The position numbers and the translations under genes are program-made. From the NCBI GenBank assembly GCA_024279045.1, contig JAJRRZ010000262.1, positions 1 through 18,397 on the forward strand: a stretch of 18,397 bases of DNA. Reading direction: 5' to 3'. Positions 1-7,151 of the stretch are shown one piece after another (within the stretch, counting starts at the first letter, position 1; each line of letters opens with the position of its first letter). The notes beneath the pieces are model-generated. The model was not told the origin of the DNA and searched no databases. It saw only the letters and a program-made list of their open reading frames with translations. This DNA is from Alphaproteobacteria bacterium (GTDB taxonomy: Bacteria > Pseudomonadota > Alphaproteobacteria > Rhizobiales > Aestuariivirgaceae).

Positions 1-209
1 ATGGCTCCCACCGGGCACACCTGCTGGCACCAGGCCTGATCGCACTGCGTGCAGGTGTAGGGCACGAAGCGCCCTTTCGTGTGAAAGTCGAACACCACGA
101 TGCGCGAACGCGACGGATTGAACGCGCCGGTGTGGCGATACGAGCATGCCAGCTCGCATTGCCGACAGCCGGTGCACTTGTCGGGGTCGATGACCAGCGC
201 CATTTCCAT
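1..209 (-). CDS. 4Fe-4S dicluster ferredoxin subunit, N-terminal part (cut by window edge)
   Basis: Electron-transfer iron-sulfur protein; 69 codons are visible and the C-terminus lies beyond base 1. Two cysteine motifs are complete. The first is C12-X2-C15-X2-C18-X3-C22 (around KCTGCRQCELAC). The second is C53-X2-C56-X4-C61-X3-C65-P. This spacing is that of the DmsB/HycB/NrfC class of polyferredoxin subunits that pass electrons to or from molybdenum or tungsten oxidoreductases. The surrounding sequence (YRHTGAFNPSRSR, GRFVPYTCTQC) reminds me most of the ferredoxin encoded with aldehyde:ferredoxin oxidoreductase (AorA-like), so an aor gene may lie just outside the window; that is an inference. 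The ATG at 207-209 was preferred to the one at 201-203 because a GGAGGG-rich ribosome site lies about 10 bases upstream. It is divergent from cysK. Confidence 0.8.
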   Translation of the reverse strand, partial: MEMALVIDPDKCTGCRQCELACSYRHTGAFNPSRSRIVVFDFHTKGRFVPYTCTQCDQAWCQQVCPVGA

Positions 210-540
210 TTGCCTGCCCTCCCTCCGAACTGCAGATGCCGGTTGGCCTTCTGTCTTTTCAGCTAGTCCGGTTGCGCGTCGGCGGGAAACTCATGGGCGG
301 GACCGTCCTGGGCACCCGTCGATGAGTGCCCGTCGGCGAAATGCAACCGGATGATGAAATGCTGCACGCATAACTTGCGACATTGCGCCGCACCTGATGC
401 AGTGTGCGCCCCTTGGGCATCTCTGTCAATGGAAAATCATCCCGCCATGCAGGGATAGTATGGCCATGCTTGCCAAGGCAGTGATTTTGCCTCAAGAGAC
501 AATTGCAAGAAAACGGCAGGCATGTGTGGAGGGCCGGAGC
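210..540. promoter_or_regulatory. Divergent intergenic region between the ferredoxin gene and cysK
   Basis: This 331-bp stretch separates two divergent genes, so it should hold both promoters. I see no convincing -35/-10 pair. A TAGTAT (456-461) could be a -10 for cysK, but no good -35 lies 16-18 bases upstream. There is one inverted repeat, GGGCAC (310-315) and GTGCCC (326-331), with a 10-base loop, embedded among three CCGTC words; it could be an operator but resembles no site I know. The in-frame extension of cysK into this region (from 397) lacks homology to the family and is treated as non-coding. Confidence 0.4.
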
Positions 541-1497
541 ATGGAAGTGGAGGCAGTCGCGCGCGGGCGGATATATGACGACATCACCCAGACCATTGGC
601 GGCACGCCGCTGGTGCTGCTCAACCGCCTGCCCCAGACGCACGGCGCACAGGCCGAAATCCTCGTCAAGTGCGAATTCTTCAACCCGCTCTCCTCGGTGA
701 AGGATCGCATCGCGCTGAGCATGATCGATGCCCTGCAGCGCGACGGACGCATCACACCGGACACCATGCTGGTGGAGCCGACTTCCGGCAACACCGGCAT
801 CGGCCTGGCCTTCGTCTGCGCCGCACGCGGCATTCGCCTGCTGTTGGTAATGCCGGAAAGCATGTCCATCGAGCGGCGCAAGATGTTCAAACTGCTGGGG
901 GCAGACCTGGAACTGACACCGGCAGATAAAGGCATGAAGGGAGCAGTGGCCCGCGCGGAAGAGATCATCGCCGCAAACCCCAATGCCATCATGCCGCAAC
1001 AGTTCGCAAACCCCGCCAACCCGGCCATTCACCGCGCCACCACGGCGGAAGAGATCTGGGCTGACACCGGCGGACAGGTGGATGCCGTCATTGCCGGGGT
1101 GGGCACCGGCGGCACCATCACCGGCGTTGGCCAGGTGCTGAAGGAACGCAACCCCGCCATCCGCATGATCGCCGTGGAGCCGGACGAAAGCCCGGTGCTT
1201 TCCGGTGGCCAACCGGGGCCGCACAAGATCCAGGGCATCGGCGCGGGCTTCGTGCCGCAGGTGCTGGACACCGGCATCATCGACGAGGTGGTGCGCATCC
1301 CCAGCGACCGCGCACTGTGGACGGCCCGCCAACTGGCGGCGGACGAGGGCATTCCCGGCGGCATTTCCTCCGGCGCGGCGGTGGCCGCTGCTCTGGATGT
1401 GGCGCAGCGCGAGGACATGGCCGGCAAGCGCATGGTCGTCATCCTGCCCTCCATGGCCGAGCGCTATCTCTCCACCGCCCTGTTCGAGGATATCTGA
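541..1497 (+). CDS. cysK: Cysteine synthase (O-acetylserine sulfhydrylase), PLP-dependent
   Basis: 318-aa cytosolic fold-type II PLP enzyme that makes L-cysteine from O-acetylserine and sulfide, the last step of sulfur assimilation. Visible hallmarks: the N-terminal ITQTIGGTPLV segment (15-25), the PLP-binding lysine K54 in NPLSSVKDR, the substrate/PLP loop TSGNTG (81-86), and the glycine-rich phosphate cup GVGTGGTITG. The length is normal for CysK (about 310-320 aa). The reading frame stays open upstream to 397, but the ATG at 541 has a GGAGGG site (528-533) seven bases before it and gives the family's usual N-terminus. CysK and CysM are hard to separate by eye; the EFFNPLSSVKDR wording favours CysK. 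The next gene, a sulfur-carrier-type E1, starts 60 bp downstream on the same strand, suggesting co-transcription. Confidence 0.9.
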   Translation: MEVEAVARGRIYDDITQTIGGTPLVLLNRLPQTHGAQAEILVKCEFFNPLSSVKDRIALSMIDALQRDGRITPDTMLVEPTSGNTGIGLAFVCAARGIRLLLVMPESMSIERRKMFKLLGADLELTPADKGMKGAVARAEEIIAANPNAIMPQQFANPANPAIHRATTAEEIWADTGGQVDAVIAGVGTGGTITGVGQVLKERNPAIRMIAVEPDESPVLSGGQPGPHKIQGIGAGFVPQVLDTGIIDEVVRIPSDRALWTARQLAADEGIPGGISSGAAVAAALDVAQREDMAGKRMVVILPSMAERYLSTALFEDI

Positions 1498-1518
1498 AGC
1501 CACTTGGCCAATCACGCA

Positions 1519-1556
1519 GGGCAGACACACGGGGCAGGCACACGGGGCAGACAGAC
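1519..1556 (+). repeat. 13-bp tandem repeat, about 2.9 copies, before the MoeB-like gene
   Basis: Units GGGCAGACACACG (1519-1531), GGGCAGGCACACG (1532-1544) and GGGCAGACAGAC (1545-1556) follow one another and end directly at the ATG at 1557. The repeat fills most of the cysK-moeB gap, and no standard Shine-Dalgarno is present in it; GGGGCAG is the nearest purine run. Copy-number slippage here could alter translation of the downstream gene, but that is speculation. Confidence 0.7.
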
Positions 1557-2393
1557 ATGCCGGATTTCTCGCCCGAAGAGCTGCAACGCTACCGCCGCCA
1601 CATCGTGCTGCGCGACTTCGGCGGTCCCGGTCAGGCCAGGCTCAAGCAATCTGCCGCGCTCATCATCGGCGCCGGCGGTCTGGGCAGCCCGGCAGCGCTC
1701 TATCTGGCCGCCGCCGGCATCGGCAGATTGGGCATTATCGATGACGACACGGTGAGCCTGTCGAACCTGCAACGCCAGATCCTGCACGCCACCAGCCGCA
1801 TCGGCCAGCCGAAGGTGGACAGCGCCGCAAGAACGCTGGCGGAGATCAATCCGCACGTGCAGGTGGAGCCCATCAACGCCCGCCTGACCCCTGCCAACGC
1901 GCTGGACATCATCGGCCAATACGACGTGGTGCTGGATGGCTCCGACAACTTCGCCACCCGCTACCTCGTCTCCGATGCCTGCTTCTTCGCCCGTAAGCCG
2001 CTGATCTGGGCGGCCATCGGCCAGTTCACCGGCCAGATCGCCACCTTCAGACCATACGATACGGACGATAGCGGCACGCCGCTGCCCGGCTATCGCGACT
2101 TCCTGCCCGAACCGCCACCGCCCGGCTCCGTGCCGAGCTGCGCGGAGGCCGGGGTCATCGGCGCGCTGCCCGGTGTCATTGGTGCCATGCAGGCCATGGA
2201 GGCCATCAAGGAAATTACCGGCATCGGCAGCTCGCTGGCCGGCTGGCTGATCCTCTACGAGGCCCTGGCCGCGGAATTCATGAAGATCCGCCTGCACCAC
2301 CGCCCCGACAACCCACTAACCGGAGACAACCCCACCATCCGCTCCCTCGCCGATGCCGATTACGCCAGCAATGGCCCGTCCTGCCCCGCCTGA
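1557..2393 (+). CDS. MoeB/ThiF-like E1 adenylyltransferase lacking the zinc cysteines
   Basis: 278-aa cytosolic E1-like enzyme. The family adenylates the C-terminal Gly-Gly of small ubiquitin-fold sulfur carriers (MoaD, ThiS), allowing thiocarboxylate formation for molybdopterin or thiamine synthesis. Visible: N-terminal ELQRYRRHIVLRDFGGPGQ, Rossmann nucleotide loop GAGGLG (38-43), acidic IIDDDTVSLSNLQRQ (60-74) with the conserved Arg, DGSDNFATRY, and the conserved SCAEAGVIGALPG block. In E. coli MoeB zinc is held by two Cys-X2-Cys pairs; here the equivalent stretches read GYRDFL and DNPLTG, so all four cysteines are absent. I recall alphaproteobacterial MoeB proteins with the NPLTG-type tail, so the second loss is probably lineage-wide, but YRC to YRD looks further derived. 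The start at 1557 gives the family N-terminus. No carrier protein is encoded nearby, so MoaD versus ThiS partnership is unresolved. Confidence 0.82.
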   Translation: MPDFSPEELQRYRRHIVLRDFGGPGQARLKQSAALIIGAGGLGSPAALYLAAAGIGRLGIIDDDTVSLSNLQRQILHATSRIGQPKVDSAARTLAEINPHVQVEPINARLTPANALDIIGQYDVVLDGSDNFATRYLVSDACFFARKPLIWAAIGQFTGQIATFRPYDTDDSGTPLPGYRDFLPEPPPPGSVPSCAEAGVIGALPGVIGAMQAMEAIKEITGIGSSLAGWLILYEALAAEFMKIRLHHRPDNPLTGDNPTIRSLADADYASNGPSCPA

Positions 2394-2660
2394 GCCCAGG
2401 GTCTGGTCTCAATATCTGAGCACTCCCCATGTGCATTTTGGCTTCATATCAGACGGTTTTTTGTTCTTGCCAATAGCTCCACCATCGCCCGCGAACGAAA
2501 AACCTGCCCATTCAAACGCGAAGTGCAACACCCCTGGAGCGCGGCTAAGATAGCGGCGTTCTTCAGTTTTTCTTGACGCACCATGAAGAAGCACTTTAAG
2601 CTGATAGTGCTTCATCAGTCGGCTGTAGCCGGCTTTCCATTGTCCGATTTCCTGTCTTTT
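2394..2660. other. AT-richer interval with a possible decayed minus-strand ORF
   Basis: This gap after the MoeB-like gene is visibly less GC-rich than its surroundings, as foreign or decayed DNA often is. On the minus strand a frame ending at the stop at 2409-2411 encodes about 68 aa from the ATG at 2613-2615 (segments include RKTEERRYLSRAPG and LHFAFEWAGF). Its codons are unlike the neighbours, no ribosome site precedes it and I recognise no family, so I treat it as a possible relic rather than a gene. An 8-bp inverted repeat GAAGCACT (2588-2595) / AGTGCTTC (2606-2613) lies inside it. A T-run at 2457-2462 follows no clear hairpin. Confidence 0.35.
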
Positions 2661-2661
2661 C

Positions 2662-2680
2662 CGCAATGATAACCATTCAA
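2662..2680 (+). promoter_or_regulatory. Putative Fur box upstream of the ABC importer
   Basis: The 19-mer CGCAATGATAACCATTCAA contains AATGATAACCATT (2665-2677), which matches the palindromic core AATGATAATCATT of the classical Fur consensus at 12 of 13 positions; the outer three bases on each side do not match. It lies 57 bp before the start codon of the binding protein, where an iron-loaded Fur repressor would block transcription. A TTGTCC at 2640-2645 could act as -35 with the -10 inside the box, but that is weak. Many alphaproteobacteria use Irr or RirA instead of classical Fur, so the acting regulator is an inference. Confidence 0.6.
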
Positions 2681-2736
2681 GATACCGGAAAACCGCCAGA
2701 CCGGGCATCGGCATCAGATTCAGGGAGGAGAGAACC

Positions 2737-4080
2737 ATGCAGGCGAAGCTGTTGAGGGCCGTGGGACTGGCCGCCGTGTTGGGGCTGGTGATGCTGGCCA
2801 CACCGGCACGGGCCATGGAAGACAAACTGGTGGTGGTAACCTCGTTTCCCAAGGATCTGACCAATGTCTTCAAGGAGGCTTTCGAGAAGAAATACCCCGG
2901 CGTGAAAGTGGAGATGCTGAAGAAGAAAACCACCGCCGGGGTGAAATACATTCAGGAGACGGCCTCGAACAACACTTCCGACATCTTCTGGGCCTCCGCG
3001 CCGGATGCCTTCGAGGTGCTGAAGGGCGATGGTCTGCTGGCGAAATACGATGTGAAGCAGCAGGGTATTCCGGCGAAGATCGGGGCATTTCCGCTGAATG
3101 ATCCGGATGGCTACTACAAGGGATTCGCCGCCTCGGGCTATGGCATCATGTGGAACACCCGCTACCTGAAGGCCAAGAAGCTGCCGGTGCCGCAGGAGTG
3201 GGAAGAGCTGGCCAGGCCGGTGTATTTCGGCCATGTGGGCATGTCGGCGCCATCGCGCTCGGGCACCACGCATCTGACGGTGGAGACGGTATTGCAGGGC
3301 CTGGGCTGGGAAAAGGGCTGGGCGCTGTGGAAGGCCATCGGCGGCAACCTCAAGACGGTTACGGAGCGTTCCTTCGGTGTGCCGTCGGGAGTGAACTCCG
3401 GCGACTTCGGCATCGGCATCGTCATCGACTTCTTCGGCTTCTCGTCGAAGGCGACGGGCTATCCGGTGGATTTCCGCTATCCTTCCACCACGGCGCTGGT
3501 GCCGGCCAATATCGCCATCGTCAAGAATGCGCCGCATCCGAAGAATGCGGCGGCCTTCATCGAATTTCTGCTGTCGCCGGAAGGGCAGGAGCTGCTGCTG
3601 GATCCGAAGATCCAGCGTCTGCCGGTGCGTCCGGAGCTTTACGAGAGCAAGGCGAAGCATCTGCCCAACCCGTTCAAGGGCGAGATCGCCGCGAAGGTGG
3701 CGTTCGACGTGAAGAAGTCGAAGGCGCGCTACAACGTGGTCAACTCGCTGTTCGACGTGATGATCACCTACCGCCTGAATGACCTGAAGGCGGCAACGAA
3801 GGCCATTCACGATGCGGCGGCGGCGCTGAAGGCGAAGCCCAATGCGGAAGGCGAGAAGCTGCTGGCCGAGGCGCGGGCGCTTGTCGCCGCCGTGCCCATC
3901 GACGAGGCGAGATCGCTGGATCCGGCCTTTGCCGGCGTCTTCAAGAAGAAACGCAAGAAGGCGACCGACAAGATCACCGGCAGGCAGGCGGAGATCGAGC
4001 AGCAGTGGGACGAGATGGTGCGCGCCAACTACGCCAAGGCAAAAGAGCTGGCGGAAAAGGCCGCGGCCATGGCGCGCTGA
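2737..4080 (+). CDS. Periplasmic solute-binding protein of an ABC importer (PgtC/AfuA-like)
   Basis: 447-aa secreted binding protein. A Sec signal peptide is clear: charged start, hydrophobic AVGLAAVLGLVML, and cleavage after ARA (residue 26). The mature part is a family 1-type extracellular solute-binding protein (COG1840). The central run SAPSRSGTTHL ... GWALWKAIGGNLKTVTERSFGV resembles Salmonella PgtC, and so does the extra lysine- and alanine-rich helical C-terminus of about 130 residues (SLFDVMITYRLNDLKAA onward), which ordinary FbpA proteins lack. The family carries ferric iron, phosphoglycerate or sugar phosphates, so substrate cannot be set by homology alone; the Fur box upstream argues for iron. 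The start has a GGGAGGAG site (2723-2730) six bases upstream. It heads a plus-strand operon with permease and ATPase. Confidence 0.85.
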   Translation: MQAKLLRAVGLAAVLGLVMLATPARAMEDKLVVVTSFPKDLTNVFKEAFEKKYPGVKVEMLKKKTTAGVKYIQETASNNTSDIFWASAPDAFEVLKGDGLLAKYDVKQQGIPAKIGAFPLNDPDGYYKGFAASGYGIMWNTRYLKAKKLPVPQEWEELARPVYFGHVGMSAPSRSGTTHLTVETVLQGLGWEKGWALWKAIGGNLKTVTERSFGVPSGVNSGDFGIGIVIDFFGFSSKATGYPVDFRYPSTTALVPANIAIVKNAPHPKNAAAFIEFLLSPEGQELLLDPKIQRLPVRPELYESKAKHLPNPFKGEIAAKVAFDVKKSKARYNVVNSLFDVMITYRLNDLKAATKAIHDAAAALKAKPNAEGEKLLAEARALVAAVPIDEARSLDPAFAGVFKKKRKKATDKITGRQAEIEQQWDEMVRANYAKAKELAEKAAAMAR

Positions 4081-4084
4081 GGCG

Positions 4085-4096
4085 CGGGCCGGCCCG
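4085..4096. repeat. 12-bp perfect palindrome after the binding-protein gene
   Basis: CGGGCCGGCCCG lies five bases after the binding-protein stop codon. No T-run follows, so it is not a standard terminator. It could stabilise the 3' end of the binding-protein message, which is usually needed in excess over the membrane parts. Confidence 0.45.
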
Positions 4097-4173
4097 TATG
4101 TGATTGGTCGTTCCCGGCGTGGCGTGTTGTCCTTGTCAGGCCTGCCGCGCCGGGCCTCTTCCTCCTCATCTTC

Positions 4174-4221
4174 AACCATGGCTGAAACCACGGCTGCAAT
4201 CACGGTTGCAACCACGTCGGC
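4174..4221 (+). repeat. 12-bp imperfect tandem repeat, four units, before the permease gene
   Basis: Units are AACCATGGCTGA (4174-4185), AACCACGGCTGC (4186-4197), AATCACGGTTGC (4198-4209) and AACCACGTCGGC (4210-4221). They sit in the 155-bp spacer between binding protein and permease and stop just before the ribosome site. The permease frame is open through them and would read as four-residue repeats (QPWLK PRLQ SRLQ PRRQ), but this extension resembles no permease N-terminus, so I regard the repeat as untranslated. Confidence 0.65.
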
Positions 4222-4235
4222 AGGGAAGGGCAGGC

Positions 4236-5957
4236 ATGATGCTGGCGGCACAGGGGCGCATGCAGTGGGGTGCGGCGGCAACGGGGCTGAGCGTGCTGTT
4301 GGTGCTGCTGGTGTTCTTCGTGGTGCCGGTGGCGAAGGTGTTCTACGTCGCCTTTCTCGATGCGCAGACCGGCGAACTGACACTGGTGAACTTTCTCGAT
4401 TTCTTCCGCACCTCGCTGTTTCGCGAATCCTTCTTCAATTCGCTATACGTGGCGTTGATGTCGGTGGTGGTGGCCACCATCATCGCCGTGCCGCTGGCCT
4501 ATTTCACCACGCGCTTCAATTTCACCGGTGCGGCGCTGATCCATACGCTGGGGGTGATTCCGCTGATCATGCCGCCGTTCGTCGGCGCGGTGGCGATGCA
4601 GATGCTGTTCGGGGCGAATGGCTCCATCAACCTGTTGCTGGATGAATGGTTCGGTTTCACCATTCCGTTCATGGAAGGGTTGAACGGGGTGATCCTGGTG
4701 GAGAGCATCCACTATTTCCCGTTCATCCTGATCAACCTCTCCGCCAGCCTGAGCAACATCGACCGGGCCATGGAAGAAGCGGCGCAGAACCTCGGCGCGC
4801 ATGGCTTCCGGCTGTTTCGGCGGGTGGTGTTTCCGCTGGCCATGCCGGGCTTCGCAGCGGGGGCGGCGCTGGTGTTCCTGAAGGTGTTCGACGATCTCGG
4901 CACGCCGCTGCTGCTGAATGTCAACAACATGCTGGCCCCGCAGGCCTACCTGCGCATTTCCTCCATCGGCATCGCCGACCCGATGGGCTACGTGATTTCC
5001 GTCATCCTGGTGGTATTTTCGCTGTTTTCGCTGTGGGTGTCGTTCCTGGCCACGCGGGGGCGCGACTATGCCTCGGTGCAGAAAGGCGGCGGCGGGCTGA
5101 TGAAGCGCGATTTGCGCACCTGGGAAAAGGTGGGGGCGTGGGCGGTCATCGTGCTGATCCTGATCGTCGTGCTGTCGCCACACATTGGTCTGCTGCTGTT
5201 GTCGTTCGGCACTATCTGGTCGTTCTCGGTATTGCCGGACGCCTTCACGGTGAAGCACTACCAGGAAGTGTTCACCACCGCCTGGCCCTACATCGCCAAC
5301 ACGCTGCTCTATGCCGGGCTGGCGGCACTGCTCGACGTGATCCTGGCCACGGCGATTGCCTATGTGGTGTGGCGCACCAATCTGCCTGGGCGGCAGGTGC
5401 TGGATTATCTGGGCACGGCGGCGGTGGCGGTGCCGGGCGTGGTGCTGGGCATTGGCTACCTGCGCATGTTTCATGATTTCAACGTGCCGCTGGTGAACGA
5501 ACCGCTGGCCTCATGGTGGGTGATTATCGTGGTGGCGCTGATGATCCGCCGGCTGCCCTATGCGCTGCGCGCCTGCACTGCGGCGTTGCAGCAGGTTTCC
5601 GTGGCGTTGGAAGAAGCGGCGCAGAACCTGGGCGCGGGGCGTTTCTCTACGGTGCGGCGCATCGTTGTGCCGCTGATGGCCGGTGGCATTGCGGCGGGAT
5701 TCGTTACCGCCTTCGCCACTGCGGCGGTGGAGCTTTCCGCGGTGCTCATCCTGGTATCGAAGGAATCCGACGCGCCGCTGGCCTATGGCATCTATGTCTA
5801 CATGCAGACGGCCGCCGGGCGCGGGCCGGGCGCGGCGCTGGGTGTGCTGGCGGTGATCATCGTTGGCGTGGCAACCTATCTGTCGCATCGCTTCGTGGAA
5901 CGGACACGAGCGGAGCGCGAGGCGGCAGGGCGGCAGGCGGCCACGGGCGCGGCGTGA
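4236..5957 (+). CDS. ABC importer permease, two fused membrane domains (FbpB/AfuB-like)
   Basis: 573-aa inner-membrane protein made of two homologous halves, each with about six hydrophobic helices. This is the layout of FbpB/SfuB-type permeases, in which one chain supplies both membrane subunits. Each half carries the EAA loop that docks the ATPase: MEEAAQNLGAHGFRLFRR (about 179-196) and LEEAAQNLGAGRFSTVRR (about 458-475). The DNA for the two loops is almost identical over some 28 bases, a remnant of duplication or of strong constraint. The first transmembrane segment is LSVLLVLLVFFVVPVAKV. The frame opens at 4104, but the ATG at 4236 (or the adjacent one at 4239) follows a GGGAAGGG site and starts just before the first helix. 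The ATPase gene begins 50 bp after the stop. Confidence 0.88.
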   Translation: MMLAAQGRMQWGAAATGLSVLLVLLVFFVVPVAKVFYVAFLDAQTGELTLVNFLDFFRTSLFRESFFNSLYVALMSVVVATIIAVPLAYFTTRFNFTGAALIHTLGVIPLIMPPFVGAVAMQMLFGANGSINLLLDEWFGFTIPFMEGLNGVILVESIHYFPFILINLSASLSNIDRAMEEAAQNLGAHGFRLFRRVVFPLAMPGFAAGAALVFLKVFDDLGTPLLLNVNNMLAPQAYLRISSIGIADPMGYVISVILVVFSLFSLWVSFLATRGRDYASVQKGGGGLMKRDLRTWEKVGAWAVIVLILIVVLSPHIGLLLLSFGTIWSFSVLPDAFTVKHYQEVFTTAWPYIANTLLYAGLAALLDVILATAIAYVVWRTNLPGRQVLDYLGTAAVAVPGVVLGIGYLRMFHDFNVPLVNEPLASWWVIIVVALMIRRLPYALRACTAALQQVSVALEEAAQNLGAGRFSTVRRIVVPLMAGGIAAGFVTAFATAAVELSAVLILVSKESDAPLAYGIYVYMQTAAGRGPGAALGVLAVIIVGVATYLSHRFVERTRAEREAAGRQAATGAA

Positions 5958-6007
5958 ACCGGTGACGGAACATGCGCCGCGGCCAGTGCCGAGGAGCGGG
6001 AGGAAAC

Positions 6008-7099
6008 ATGCAGTCGCAGCGCATACTCATAGAAGACCTGCATCTGGCCTTCGGCAGCACGGAGGTGCTGAAGGGCATCGACCTGGAGATCAGGCCCGGC
6101 GAGTTCTTTGCCTTCCTGGGGCCGTCAGGCTCGGGCAAATCGACATTGCTGCGGGCGATTGCCGGGTTCGGGCCGAAGCCGTCGCGGGGGCGCATCGTCA
6201 TCGGCGAGGAGGATGTGGCCGGGTTGCCGCCGTGGGAGCGCAATGTCGGCATGGTGTTTCAGAACTATGCGCTGTGGCCGCACATGACGGTGTGGAAGAA
6301 TGTCGCCTTCGGACTGGAGGAGCGGTGCGTGCCGAAGGCGGAAATTGCCGCGCGCGTGGAGGAGGCGCTGCAACTGGTGGGGCTGCTGGAGCTGGCGCAG
6401 CGCAGGCCGTCGCAGCTTTCCGGCGGGCAGCAGCAGCGGGTGGCGCTGGCGCGCACCATCGTGGTGCGGCCCCGGGTGTTGTTGCTGGACGAGCCTTTGT
6501 CGAACCTGGACGCCAACCTGCGGGTGCAGATGCGCCGGGAGCTGCTGCGCCTGCAGCGGGAGCTGGGCATCACCACCATTTTCGTTACGCACGATCAGGA
6601 GGAAGCCAACACCACGGCTGATCGCATGGCGGTGCTGGATCAGGGGGTGATCCAGCAGGTGGGAACGCCGATGGAGCTGTATGATGCGCCGGTGAACCTG
6701 TTCGTGGCGGGTTTTCTCGGCTCGGCCAACCGCATCCGTGGCAGGGTTGTGGCTGAAGCAGGCAGTCGCGTGTTCCGTGGTGCTGGTGGCGTGGTGTTGC
6801 CGGTGCCGCCGGATGAGGCAGAGGGCGAGGCCTGGGCCATTTTCCGCCCGCAGAACGTGCGCCTGTTGGAAGAGGGCGATGCCTCCACGGAAAAGGTGCG
6901 GCAGGGGGTGGCCTGTTTTGCCGGCAAGGTGCTGAGGGCGGAGTTTCTCGGATCCATCATCCGTTATGCGCTGGTGCTGGAGGACGAAGAGGAGATCCTG
7001 CTCGATGAGCCACACCGCCCCGGTCAGCACGTGCTGCGCGAGGGCGAGCGCGCCACCGCCTGCATCGACGCGCAAGCGGTGCGCATTCTCAGACAATAA
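6008..7099 (+). CDS. ABC importer ATP-binding protein with C-terminal TOBE-like domain
   Basis: 363-aa cytoplasmic ATPase that powers the preceding permease. Motifs in order: Walker A GPSGSGKST (38-46), Q-loop Q85 in GMVFQNYALWPHM, signature LSGGQQQR (137-144), Walker B VLLLDEP (157-163), D-loop SNLD, and H-loop H195 in FVTHDQEEA. Residues from about 240 to the end form the extra beta-rich TOBE-like regulatory region typical of FbpC, PotA and UgpC. The start at 6008 was chosen over 5972 because GGGAGGA (5998-6004) lies directly before it and the first residues (QRILIEDLHLAFGS) fit the family. It is the last gene of the operon: a strong hairpin follows five bases after the stop. Confidence 0.92.
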   Translation: MQSQRILIEDLHLAFGSTEVLKGIDLEIRPGEFFAFLGPSGSGKSTLLRAIAGFGPKPSRGRIVIGEEDVAGLPPWERNVGMVFQNYALWPHMTVWKNVAFGLEERCVPKAEIAARVEEALQLVGLLELAQRRPSQLSGGQQQRVALARTIVVRPRVLLLDEPLSNLDANLRVQMRRELLRLQRELGITTIFVTHDQEEANTTADRMAVLDQGVIQQVGTPMELYDAPVNLFVAGFLGSANRIRGRVVAEAGSRVFRGAGGVVLPVPPDEAEGEAWAIFRPQNVRLLEEGDASTEKVRQGVACFAGKVLRAEFLGSIIRYALVLEDEEEILLDEPHRPGQHVLREGERATACIDAQAVRILRQ

Positions 7100-7103
7100 A
7101 GAA

Positions 7104-7125
7104 GGCGTGGATCAGTATCCACGCC
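7104..7125. terminator. Bidirectional intrinsic terminator between convergent genes
   Basis: A perfect 9-bp stem GGCGTGGAT / ATCCACGCC with a CAGT loop, flanked by AAAG on the left and CTTT on the right. Read on the minus strand it is followed by TTCTTTATT. It lies between the ATPase stop (7099) and the stop of the minus-strand DUF5335-like gene (7152), so it can serve both. Confidence 0.8.
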
Positions 7126-7151
7126 CTTTGTAGCGGTAACCGCACCGTGGA

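Noticed and set aside
397..540. N-terminal extension of CysK
   Set aside because: The added residues do not resemble any cysteine synthase, and the ATG at 541 has a well-placed ribosome site.
2677..4383. 568-codon minus-strand frame opposite the binding protein
   Set aside because: Arg/His/Gln-rich translation typical of the reverse complement of a GC-rich gene; the plus-strand gene has a signal peptide and family motifs.
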